A stretch of DNA of 64,000 bases from CAYWFU01 sp964457585 (GTDB taxonomy: Bacteria; JACRDZ01), in NCBI GenBank assembly GCA_964457585.1, contig CAYWFU010000008.1, positions 5,212 to 69,211 on the forward strand. Reading direction: 5' to 3'. The notes below the pieces were generated by a model. It was not told the origin of the DNA. It made no database searches and worked only from the letters and a program-made list of their open reading frames with translations. Made by a program: the position numbers and the translations under genes. Shown here in pieces: positions 1 to 8,600 of this stretch (within the stretch, counting starts at the first letter, position 1; the number at the start of each line of letters is the position of its first letter).

Positions 1-100
1 CTCCAAGTATAATTCCCAATAAAACAAACCACCACATTCGCAATAATTCATTCCGCATAACAAATGGTATTTTAATTAATTTATTAAGAAAATCGTTCAT
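1..100 (-). CDS. N-terminus of an unidentified membrane protein (partial)
   Basis: An open frame starts with ATG at 100 on the minus strand and runs off the window edge after 33 codons. A clear AGGAG Shine-Dalgarno lies 7 bases upstream of the start. The visible peptide has a basic, Asn/Leu-rich head (MNDFLNKLIKIPF) followed by a hydrophobic stretch (WWFVLLGIILG), so it looks like the first transmembrane helix of a membrane protein. It lies downstream of rodA on the same strand and may belong to the mrdA-rodA transcription unit, although about 137 bases with an inverted repeat separate them. Too little is visible to name a family. Confidence 0.5.
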   Translation of the reverse strand, partial: MNDFLNKLIKIPFVMRNELLRMWWFVLLGIILG

Positions 101-123
101 TTTTTAAACTCCTATGATAAATC

Positions 124-225
124 AGGTTAAGGCTAAGGGTTAGGTTAAGGAAAAGATAAAACCAAAATCAATATAATGATTTAAATCTTTTCTCAACCTC
201 AACCTTAACCTCAACCTCAACCTTT
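124..225. repeat. Long imperfect inverted repeat of GGTTAAGG/GGTTGAGG words
   Basis: The left arm (124-157) is made of GGTTAAGG-like words and ends in AAAAGAT. The right arm (185-225) reads as the complement, starting ATCTTTTC and continuing in CAACCT words. The arms can fold into a hairpin with a loop of about 27 bases between rodA and the downstream gene. It could act as a terminator or be a mobile palindromic element; sequence alone does not decide. Confidence 0.6.
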
Positions 226-237
226 CATACCATCTCC

Positions 238-1452
238 TCAATCAAACCGTCTCATACTTACATTAATAAGTAAAGCTATCATAATCATAAATCCCAGCAA
301 AGAAGAACCTCCATAACTTATAAAAGGCAGCGGAATGCCAGTAATAGGCATGATCCCCACAGTCATCCCAATATTTACAATAATATGAAAACTAAAAACT
401 GAGATTATACCTACTGAAATAAGTGCTCCATAAATATTTTTAGCTTTAGCTGCAATATCAATTCCTCTAAGTATAATAAATGAAAAAATCATAATTAAGA
501 AAAAACTGCCTATAAAACCAAATTCTTCTCCAACAACTGAAAAAATAAAATCTGTATGCTGAGCAGGCAAAAAATCCAATTTATTTTGACTGCCGGACAT
601 AAAACCTTTACCCATAAAGCCTCCGGACCCAATAGCAATTTTCGATTGAATTAAATGATATCCTGATCCGAGAGGATCTAACTCAGGATAAATAAAAGCA
701 AGCAGGCGTTTTTTCTGGTATGTTTTTAATAATCCTAATAATTTAAAACCTAAGATACCTGATACAGTGTTTATAATAAATGCGAGTACAGAATCAAATC
801 CATTATTGCATCTCCACCATAAAAAAAATAATAAAAAAATTATATACCCAATCCATAAATATAACCAGTTATAAAAAATTAAACTTATCATGGGAGATAT
901 AATCAAAAAAATATATAAAAAAGGCAATCCGCTTAAATAAAGCATGCTTAAAAAAATTGGAATAAATGTTAAAGCTGTGCCTAAATCAGGCTGCTTAAGG
1001 ATTAAAATAATTGGTATTCCTGTTAATATAAAAGGTACAATTAAATCCTTGAATTTTTTTATCTTTCCAAAATTTCGTTTTAAATATTGTCCCAATGTAA
1101 ATATCAAACTTATTTTAGCTAATTCCGCAGGTTGAATTCCGAATGAACCAAATGTAATCCAGCGTCTTGCTCCTGCCTGTGCTGGGAAAAAATAAACAGA
1201 TAATAATAAAATAATACTAAAGATATAAAATATATATGCCCATCTGTCAAAAGTCTCATAATGTATATTTAAAACACTAAAAAAGACTATTAGACTAATT
1301 ATTAAAAAATATGACTGTCTAATAAAATATTTTTGCATTTCATTTTCTTTGCTTGAAGCGCTAAAAATAATTAATATACCTATAAGTATAAGAAAAATTG
1401 TAGCCAGCAATAATGGAAAATCAAAATTTTTAATTATTCTGCGGTCAATCAT
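238..1452 (-). CDS. rodA: RodA, SEDS-family peptidoglycan polymerase
   Basis: A 404-residue polytopic inner-membrane protein of the SEDS (RodA/FtsW/SpoVE) family, the glycosyltransferase that polymerises lipid II during lateral wall synthesis with its partner class B PBP. Visible signatures are the motif HTDFIFSVVGEEFGF around residues 300-315 and the C-terminal SEDS hallmark PLPFISYGGSS near residue 375, among roughly ten hydrophobic segments. Its start overlaps the stop of the upstream mrdA by 4 bases (ATGA), so the two are translationally coupled, the usual PBP2-RodA arrangement. The loop around residues 200-235 (two extra hydrophobic stretches and WWRCNNG) looks longer than in typical RodA. 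RodA rather than FtsW is chosen because of the PBP2 neighbour. Confidence 0.95.
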   Translation of the reverse strand: MIDRRIIKNFDFPLLLATIFLILIGILIIFSASSKENEMQKYFIRQSYFLIISLIVFFSVLNIHYETFDRWAYIFYIFSIILLLSVYFFPAQAGARRWITFGSFGIQPAELAKISLIFTLGQYLKRNFGKIKKFKDLIVPFILTGIPIILILKQPDLGTALTFIPIFLSMLYLSGLPFLYIFLIISPMISLIFYNWLYLWIGYIIFLLFFLWWRCNNGFDSVLAFIINTVSGILGFKLLGLLKTYQKKRLLAFIYPELDPLGSGYHLIQSKIAIGSGGFMGKGFMSGSQNKLDFLPAQHTDFIFSVVGEEFGFIGSFFLIMIFSFIILRGIDIAAKAKNIYGALISVGIISVFSFHIIVNIGMTVGIMPITGIPLPFISYGGSSLLGFMIMIALLINVSMRRFD

Positions 1453-3428
1453 TTTACTTTCACCTGCCTTACTTCCAACGAAATAGTTTTAACCATTTGA
1501 TTAATATCAGTGGAATTAAATAAATTAAATGGCTCGACTTTTAATTCATTTTCATTTTTCCCATGTGGAATATCGTCGGGATGCCACAGGTAGTCAATAG
1601 AATAATCTCTACTTTCATTTTTTAAATATTCTTCATACATCATTTTAGCAATTGGTGCGCCAGCCTGTCCTCCTTCTCCGCCATGTTCAATTAAAATAGC
1701 AATGGCAATTGAAGGATTTTGAGCCGGTGCGCAGCTTATAAACCATGCATGAGGACGAATAGCTTCAGGGATCTCACTTGTTTTAATATCATCATAAATA
1801 TCTGCTTTTGCCACTACCTGCGCAGTACCGGTTTTTCCGATAATATTTAATCCAGATATCCTTGATCTGCGTCCTGTTCCCCAGCGGTTTACGACTTTCC
1901 ATAAAGCATCTTTAATAATCTCTATGGTTTTTAATGAAATATCTAATTTTGCTATTTCCTTTTTTGGAGGTTCATAAATCAATTTATTATCTACTGAAAT
2001 TATTTTTTTTAGTAAATGCGGTTGATAAAATACTCCACCGTTTGATAATGCTGAAATGAGGTTAACCATCTGTAGTGGAGTAACTAAAAGAGCGCCCTGG
2101 CCTACTCCGACTATTATATTATCGCCTGGATACCAAGGCAGACGCTGATTGTTTTTTTTCCATTCAGGATTAGGTACCAGTCCTTGTTTTTCCTGTCCAA
2201 GATCAATACCTGTCAGATTACCAAGTCCAAATTTTTTTGCATATTTTTCAATTCTACTTATCCCCGTTTTTAGACCTAATTTATAAAAAAAAACATTGCA
2301 TGAATGGATTAAAGCTTCAGTAACATTTAAATTCCCATGCCCTTCTTTTTTCCAGCATTTATAAGTTATTCCTCCATAATTAAATTCTCCATGACATTCA
2401 TCAGTATAATCCTGTGTAATTATATTTTCCTCAAGAGCGGCAATAGCAGTAATTATTTTAAAAGTAGAACCAGGAGGATAGGCGCCGCTTATCACACGAT
2501 TAACTAAAGGATGAAGAGGATTATTATTTAGTTCTTCCCATTCTTCATGAGATATCTGCACTGCAAACATATTTGGATTAAAACATGGTTTGCTTACCAT
2601 TGCTAGAATTGCTCCATTTTTTGGGTCAATCGCAACAATAGCCCCTGTTTTCCCTTCCATTGATTCTTCTGCTATTCTCTGTAAATTTTTATCAATGGTT
2701 AGAATAATATTATCTCCGGGAACTGATTGTTCAATTACATTTGAACTCAATTGCTGTCCCATGGCATTAACCTCTATCATGCGTGTTCCATGTATTCCTC
2801 TCAGATATTTTTCATAAACTTTCTCCAGTCCGGATTTCCCTATTATATTATCATAATTATAATTTTTGTATTCATTCCTTTTCAGCTCATTTTCACTAAT
2901 TTTACCTAAATAACCTAAAAAATGCGCACCTGATTCACCTCTTATATAATCACGGCATGGGTCTATCATAATCATAACACCAGGATAATTTTTTTGATTT
3001 TCTTCTAATTTCGCAATTATTTCATTGCTAATATCATTTTTAAGCTGCACCGGATAAAAAGGCTGATTTTTGTTTTTTTTTAATTTTTTTTTAAATTCTC
3101 CCTGAGATAAATTTAAGAGTTCATATAGTTTTGGAATTAATTGTTTATTATTTTTTATATCTTCAGGAATTACAGCAATTGAATATGAAGGACGATTATT
3201 AACTAATAAATATCCGTTACGATCAAAAAATAATCCTCGCGGAGCTTCTTCAGAAACAAAACGAGTGCGGTTTTCCAGCGATAGTTTTTGAAAAAAATCA
3301 TATTTAATTATCTGTAAATACCATAATCGTCCAATAATAATAATAAACCAGACTCCGATGAAAGTAGTAATTATCATTAAACGATTTTTTAATTTAGTTT
3401 GTTTTTCATAATCATTAGAATTTTGCAT
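1449..3428 (-). CDS. mrdA: Penicillin-binding protein 2 (transpeptidase)
   Basis: A 659-residue class B penicillin-binding protein that cross-links peptidoglycan during elongation. It has a short cytoplasmic head, one membrane anchor (about residues 18-40), a dimerisation/pedestal domain with the RGLFFDRNG motif near residue 64, and a C-terminal transpeptidase domain. The catalytic motifs are intact: STFK (nucleophile serine, about residue 318), SCN (about residue 376) and KTGT (about residue 530). The Shine-Dalgarno is AGGATAGG just upstream of ATG. It is first in a mrdA-rodA pair with a 4-base overlap. Unusually, mreC and mreD lie 21 kb away in this window rather than next to it, so the mre/mrd cluster is split. 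Confidence 0.95.
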   Translation of the reverse strand: MQNSNDYEKQTKLKNRLMIITTFIGVWFIIIIGRLWYLQIIKYDFFQKLSLENRTRFVSEEAPRGLFFDRNGYLLVNNRPSYSIAVIPEDIKNNKQLIPKLYELLNLSQGEFKKKLKKNKNQPFYPVQLKNDISNEIIAKLEENQKNYPGVMIMIDPCRDYIRGESGAHFLGYLGKISENELKRNEYKNYNYDNIIGKSGLEKVYEKYLRGIHGTRMIEVNAMGQQLSSNVIEQSVPGDNIILTIDKNLQRIAEESMEGKTGAIVAIDPKNGAILAMVSKPCFNPNMFAVQISHEEWEELNNNPLHPLVNRVISGAYPPGSTFKIITAIAALEENIITQDYTDECHGEFNYGGITYKCWKKEGHGNLNVTEALIHSCNVFFYKLGLKTGISRIEKYAKKFGLGNLTGIDLGQEKQGLVPNPEWKKNNQRLPWYPGDNIIVGVGQGALLVTPLQMVNLISALSNGGVFYQPHLLKKIISVDNKLIYEPPKKEIAKLDISLKTIEIIKDALWKVVNRWGTGRRSRISGLNIIGKTGTAQVVAKADIYDDIKTSEIPEAIRPHAWFISCAPAQNPSIAIAILIEHGGEGGQAGAPIAKMMYEEYLKNESRDYSIDYLWHPDDIPHGKNENELKVEPFNLFNSTDINQMVKTISLEVRQVKVK

Positions 3429-3498
3429 TTTATCCTATCCTGAAATTGATTTAATATTATCATATGTTAGCAAGAAAAGTAAAATTATAATCAAGCTA

Positions 3499-3541
3499 TA
3501 AGCCTGATGAATCAGGCAATTACAATGCAATATGTCTGTAG
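3499..3541. repeat. Partial REP/BIME-like unit (site A)
   Basis: A hairpin CCTGAT-GA-ATCAGG followed by CAATTACA matches one arm of a repeat found at four other loci. A GTAGTTG that would begin the second arm lies at 3538-3544, but its hairpin is missing. Instead the terminal inverted repeat of the 3543-3673 element begins there, suggesting that element inserted into this repeat. Confidence 0.6.
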
Positions 3542-3542
3542 T

Positions 3543-3673
3543 TGGGGCTGTCCAAAAAGGTGTCATTCCGCACTTGATGCGGAATCTAGTTTTTTAAAAA
3601 TGGCTTAAATACTGGATTCCCGCCTTCGCGGGAATGACAAAAAGTGATTTTCGCACCTTTTTGGACAACCCCA
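3543..3673. mobile_element. MITE-like palindromic element with 20-bp terminal inverted repeats
   Basis: The ends TGGGGCTGTCCAAAAAGGTG and CACCTTTTTGGACAACCCCA are inverted repeats with one mismatch. Inside, a second pair of arms (GTCATTCCGC... and ...GCGGGAATGAC) each carry their own small hairpin. No coding capacity is present. Similar CATTCCCGC-type palindromes are widespread in bacterial intergenic DNA, so this is likely a non-autonomous mobile or REP-type sequence. Confidence 0.7.
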
Positions 3674-3697
3674 TATTCAATTTCCTGTACATTAATT

Positions 3698-3767
3698 AGA
3701 TTCTTCGCTTCGCTCAGAATGACACCCTAAGATGTCATTCTGAAGGAGCGAAGCGACTGAAGAATCT
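3698..3767. repeat. Palindromic repeat (AGATTCTTCGCTTCGCTCAG type)
   Basis: Left arm 3698-3725 and right arm 3731-3767 are inverted copies (AGATTCTTCGCTTCGCTCAG versus CGAAGCGACTGAAGAATCT) around a very short spacer, giving a strong hairpin. The arms differ by small insertions. It resembles intergenic palindromes seen in many uncultivated bacteria. Its function is unknown. Confidence 0.65.
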
Positions 3768-3984
3768 CGTTTTTCAATTCCCTTTCATGCAATCATTGCA
3801 TGCAATAATTACTCATTTAAAATTATTTTTTCGCAAACCCTAAATAAATTTATTTAGTTTTTTTGTTATTTTAAAATTAAAAAAATGGCATAATTTTTGC
3901 TTAATTAATTTACTATCCTCCCTGTTACTTTTTTTAAAGGAATATTCTGAACGCTATAAAAATAGAAAAGGGAGGGATGAAAAA

Positions 3985-4206
3985 ATGGCACAAATAGTTG
4001 CAATAGTTTTTATAAGTTTATTTATAATATTATACGCTATAGCAATATCGATTAGATTGGATGGAAATACCGAAACAAGTGGTAAATACAATCCCAAAAC
4101 ACAAAAAATGATTATATCTATTTTTTGTATGCCTTTTTATATAATGATTATGGTTCAGATACTTAGAGCATTTGCCTATTATAATCCACCATCAATATTA
4201 TATTAA
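3985..4206 (+). CDS. Small two-helix membrane protein, function unknown
   Basis: A 73-residue frame with a strong Shine-Dalgarno (GGGAGGGA) ahead of ATG. Residues 4-24 and about 46-65 are hydrophobic and probably membrane-spanning. Between them is a short polar loop rich in Asn, Thr and Lys (SIRLDGNTETSGKYNPKTQK). I recognise no family. The ribosome binding site, the amphipathic layout and its position alone on the plus strand between repeats support a real gene. A weak stem (AAGTGAGGGA against TCCCTTTGCTT) followed by a few T bases shortly after the stop may terminate transcription. Confidence 0.55.
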   Translation: MAQIVAIVFISLFIILYAIAISIRLDGNTETSGKYNPKTQKMIISIFCMPFYIMIMVQILRAFAYYNPPSILY

Positions 4207-4369
4207 ATGAAGATTAAAGTGAGGGAAATTTTATCTGTCTCCCTTTGCTTTTATCAGTAAAAGAGCTCTTTTTTATCTGGAAGTGCCAATGAATTGGCAC
4301 TAATATAAATAATGAAATATTCTTATCAGAGACAGAAGATACCCCCTGTGGCTTTCAGGATTTTTCATT

Positions 4370-4446
4370 TGTAGTTGCTTGATTTATCAAGCTTTTTTTA
4401 TGCTCAATAAATTGAGCAACTACAATTTTTCTCTTAAGCTACTGCT
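4370..4446. repeat. REP/BIME-like pair (site B) with a right-end inverted repeat
   Basis: GTAGTTG plus hairpin CTTGAT-TT-ATCAAG (4371-4391) faces hairpin GCTCAAT-AA-ATTGAGC plus CAACTAC (4402-4423), so two head-to-head REP-like units form a larger palindrome. The right flank CTCTTAAGCTACTGCTATTG is a diverged copy of the terminal repeat of the element at 33678-33807. It reaches into the stop codon of the SemiSWEET gene. No matching left end is visible, so this copy looks truncated. Confidence 0.7.
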
Positions 4447-4720
4447 ATTGTTTTTTAAATTGAAAATAAAGGAATAATGCAAAGAGTAAAGTTAAAAATG
4501 TAACAATATTTGCGATAATTACAATAAAATCATTTATATGTATACCATATAATAACCACAAAAAAACACCAATGCATATTTGGATTAACGCACCGACACT
4601 TACATCTCCAACAGATTTTGTTTTTAGCATTTTAATTATCTGCGGAACGAATCCGAACATTGTAAGCAAAGCTGCTAAAATACCAATTGATTTCCATAAA
4701 ATTTCTATAGAGGACTTCAT
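4445..4720 (-). CDS. SemiSWEET-type sugar transporter (PQ-loop family)
   Basis: A 91-residue protein with three predicted membrane helices, the size and layout of bacterial SemiSWEETs, which dimerise to transport sugars across the inner membrane. The PQ motif is present at FVPQIIKMLKTKSVGDVS (about residues 23-40), followed by a second helix with WLLYGI (about residues 55-60) and a third hydrophobic helix. The length fits the family. The start lacks a strong Shine-Dalgarno; ATG at 4720 is kept because the first helix begins about ten residues later. Its final codons overlap the terminal repeat of an intergenic element. Substrate cannot be predicted. Confidence 0.85.
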   Translation of the reverse strand: MKSSIEILWKSIGILAALLTMFGFVPQIIKMLKTKSVGDVSVGALIQICIGVFLWLLYGIHINDFIVIIANIVTFLTLLFALFLYFQFKKQ

Positions 4721-4766
4721 ATAAATACAATTTCCATTTTAGGTGGATTATTAAGTGTGTTATGAA

Positions 4767-5582
4767 TTAATGGTTTTCATTGAAAAAATTTACAATAAAA
4801 TTATTAAATATGTATCCTAATCCAAAATCATTATGGTTTAGATTATAAATTAAAATATATTTTTTCTTGCCAGGTATATTTTCATAAAGTTTTGCCGCAT
4901 GAATTGGAGGGATAACAGAATCATTTTCTGCGGCTAATACAAGAACATGGCTTTTTACTCCCTTTATATATTCCAGAGAATTAAACTTATCTTTTAAAAC
5001 TAAATTAACTATTATTGAAGGGAACCTTTCTTTAGCAACATTTTCTATACTATCATATGGAGTAATAAGAATTAAATTTTTAATATTTCTGTTAGCTGCC
5101 AGGTAAACAGAAATACCGCTCCCCAAACTCCTGCCAATAGTGGAAATGTCGCTTATTTTAATATCGTTTCTTTTTGTAAAATAATCATATATTAGAATTG
5201 AATCTTCAAATAAATACTTCTCTTGCGGTGTTCCAGTGCTATTCCCAAATCCCCTGTAATTAAAAAAAGCAAAGTTAAAATCATATTTATTATAAATTTC
5301 ATCAATATTAAATGAAACTTCTTCAGCATTACCGCCAAAATAAATAATTAATGGGACATCGCGATTAGAAACGTTTTTAACCAACCATCCATGAAGAATA
5401 TGATTATCTTTTGTTTGAATTGTAATATCTTCAACATTTTTATAATCATTTTTTATTTTTAATAATCTTTCTTCACTGATTGGCTGCGGAAAAAAAATAA
5501 ATTTTCTTGCAATTGAACTACAGGAAAATAATGATAAAATAAGTATTCCCAATAAAAAATATATAATCAGCATTTTTCGCAT
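4767..5582 (-). CDS. Alpha/beta-hydrolase lipoprotein
   Basis: A 271-residue serine hydrolase of the BEM46/ABHD17-like branch of the alpha/beta-hydrolase fold. It begins with a lipoprotein signal peptide ending in a lipobox (LFSC, about residue 21), so it is probably anchored in a membrane outside the cytoplasm. The oxyanion-side motif is YFGGNAEE. The nucleophile elbow is GRSLG (about residue 150). The acid is probably the Asp in ENDSVIPP and the base His is in LNHNDFG. Esterase, thioesterase or peptidase activity is possible and the substrate is unknown. It is transcribed in the same direction as the SemiSWEET gene, with a 46-base gap. Confidence 0.85.
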   Translation of the reverse strand: MRKMLIIYFLLGILILSLFSCSSIARKFIFFPQPISEERLLKIKNDYKNVEDITIQTKDNHILHGWLVKNVSNRDVPLIIYFGGNAEEVSFNIDEIYNKYDFNFAFFNYRGFGNSTGTPQEKYLFEDSILIYDYFTKRNDIKISDISTIGRSLGSGISVYLAANRNIKNLILITPYDSIENVAKERFPSIIVNLVLKDKFNSLEYIKGVKSHVLVLAAENDSVIPPIHAAKLYENIPGKKKYILIYNLNHNDFGLGYIFNNFIVNFFNENH

Positions 5583-5663
5583 ATTACCTCGATATCATTT
5601 AAACATATAAAAATATGGTTGTCAATAATATAGATTATGTTATCATTAAAGCCTGAAAGGAAT

Positions 5664-8600
5664 ATGTCGATGCAGGAGTCTTTAGCCCTTTTTCATCCTA
5701 TAATACAGAAATGGTTTATTGAAAAAATAGGCACACCAACTGATATTCAAAAAAAAGCATGGGTAGAAATAGCTGATAATAATCATGTGCTTATAACTGC
5801 ACCAACAGGAAGCGGGAAAACTCTGGCGGCACTTTTATGGGCAATAAATCAGCTTGCGGTAAAGAAGTGGAGCAGTGGGCAATTAAAAGTATTATATATT
5901 TCTCCATTAAAAGCTCTTAATAATGATGTTCAGCGTAATCTTTTGAAACCTTTAACAGAAATAAAAGAGTATTTTAATAAGGAAGGAAAAGAGTTTCCTG
6001 TTATTCGTGTTTTAACAAGAAGTGGAGATACTCCTAATAATGAGCGTTATAAAATCCTGCATAATCCACCGGAAATTTTAATTACTACACCTGAAAGCCT
6101 GAATATAATACTTACTTCAGCAAATTCAAGACGGATCTTGTCTGGAATCGAAACAGTTATTTTAGATGAGATACATGCAATTATTGGAAATAAACGCGGA
6201 ACACATCTGATTACCGCTATTGATCGAATAGTTCCTTTATACAGCGAGTTTCAGCGTATAGCATTATCCGCAACAATAAGACCAATTGATAAAACTGCTG
6301 AATTTGTGGGTGGCTATAAAATGATTGGGTCATTTCCCGACTGCATTTATGAAAAACGGAATGTATCAATTGTTAAATCAACAGAGAAAAAACAATTTCA
6401 AGTAAAAATAAATTTTCCACAAAATGCACATGAGGAAATCGTTGACGGTACGTGGTGGCCATCACTTATTAAAGAATTTAAAAAGATCATATCCAGCAAT
6501 AAATCAACACTTCTCTTTTCCAACAGCCGCAGAATGACAGAGAAAGTCACTCATTTAATAAATGAATTTGAACCCGAAGAAATCGCTTATTCACATCACA
6601 GTTCTCTGTCAAAAGAATTCAGACTCAAAGTAGAGCAGAAACTTAAAAATGGTGAGTTGAAAGCGATTGTTGCCACAAATTCGCTTGAACTTGGAATTGA
6701 CATTGGAGACCTTGATCAGGTTATTCTTATACAAACACCATTTTCAATTTCTTCCGGTATTCAGCGTATTGGCAGGGCAGGACATTCTGTTGGAGAAATA
6801 AGTAAGGGTGTGATTTTCCCTACACATGGCAGAGATTTTTTAAATTCTGCTATTATTGCGAAAGCTATTTTATTGCAGGATATTGAAGAAATATATCCAA
6901 TTGAATCACCTCTGGATATTCTGGCTCAAATTATTCTTTCAATGACATGCGCTGAAACATGGGATATTGATAAGCTTTACGCTTTTCTTAAAACAACCTA
7001 TCCATACCGCAATCTGCAAAAAAAACATTATAATCTTACGCTTGATATGCTTGCCGGAAAATATGCGGATACACGTATTCGCGAGCTGAATCCACGCATA
7101 TCGATTGACAGGTTAAGCAATACCATTAACGCAAAACAAAATAGCGCTGTTTTAATTTATTTGTCAGGAGGCACAATTTCCGATTCAGGATATTTTGATT
7201 TAAAGCTTGCTGACACACATGCGAAAATCGGTGAATTGGATGAAGAATTTGTCTGGGAGCGAAGACTGGGAGAAACATTTGCTCTTGGCACTCAGCTCTG
7301 GCGGATTGAAAAAATTACACATAATGATGTTGAAGTTACTCCTGCTAAAAATACTTTGAATATTATCCCATTCTGGAGAGCAGAAGAGCAAAATCGCGAT
7401 TTTCATTTTTCAGAAAAAATATCCGTTTTTCTCGAAATGATTAATTCTAAAATTTGTGATGATAATATAAAACAGGAACTAATGCAGAATTATTTTATGG
7501 ACGAATATTCTGCGCTGGAATTAATACATTTTTTAAGATATCAAAAAGAAATTACCAATTCAGACCTGCCGCACAGACACAATATATTAATTGAACATTT
7601 TGACGACCCATTAAATAAAGCAGATAAAAAGCAGGTGATTATTCATACACTATGGGGAGGCAGAATCAATCACCCGTTTGCCCTTGCCCTGTCAGGTGCA
7701 TGGCAAAAAAAATATAAATATCCGTTGGAAGTCATAGCAAATAATGATGCAATAATGCTTATGCTCCCGCATGAATTTTCTACCCAAAGCATATTAACAC
7801 TTGTAACTCCGGATAATCTGGAAAATTTATTGCGCGCTAAACTCGAAGAATCCGGTTTTTTTGGCGCGCGTTTCCGCGAAAATGCAGGAACAGCTTTGCT
7901 TCTGCCAAAAGCAAATTTCAGAAAAAGAATACCGCTATGGCTTAATCGTCTCAGGTCAAAAAAATTATTAGAAGCAGTTTTGTCTTATGAAGATTTCCCG
8001 ATTCTTCTTGAAACATGGCGTACATGTCTTGATGATGAATTTGATATTGATAATCTCAAAATACTTCTGGATGAAATTCATGAAGGGAAAATTACTATAA
8101 ATGAAGCAATAACGCATACAGCTTCCCCTTTTGCTGATAATCTAATCTGGAAGCAGACAAATAAATTCATGTATGAAGATGATACTCCTGATTATTCAAA
8201 AATATCCGGATTAAAAGATGATTTGATTAAGGAATTTATTTTTTCATCCCATTTACGTCCAAAAATTCCGGAAGAATTAATTCATATTCTTGATAAGAAA
8301 CTAAAACGTATCGCCCCTGATTATGCGCCTTCAACACCTCAGGATCTGCTTGATTGGATAAAAGAACGCTTGCTTATTCCGTCTGATGAATGGAATGAGC
8401 TGCTTAAAGCATGTGAAAGAGACTATGAATTAAATCCAGAACAAATTTATTCAGAACTAAAAGAAAAAATAATCTGGATAAATTTGCCTGATACAACGGA
8501 GAAATTTATTTGTTCAATTGAAATAGTTAAGCAATTAATAGATGTTTTTAAAATCAAGCAGGAAAATTTTAAATTTTCACCAGTTCTGGATAATGACAAT

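Larger units (their letters stand above)
3429..3984. other. Repeat-rich intergenic region, no gene seen
   Basis: This 556-base stretch between the divergent mrdA and a small-protein gene holds three repetitive elements listed separately: a partial REP-like unit near 3499-3541, a 131-base palindromic element at 3543-3673 and a second palindrome at 3698-3767. The remainder is AT-rich and should contain promoters for both flanking genes, but no convincing -35/-10 pair was fixed. Confidence 0.6.

Noticed and set aside
3499..4440. CRISPR array
   Set aside because: The repeats are inverted pairs with no regular spacers or unit length, and no cas genes are present in the window.
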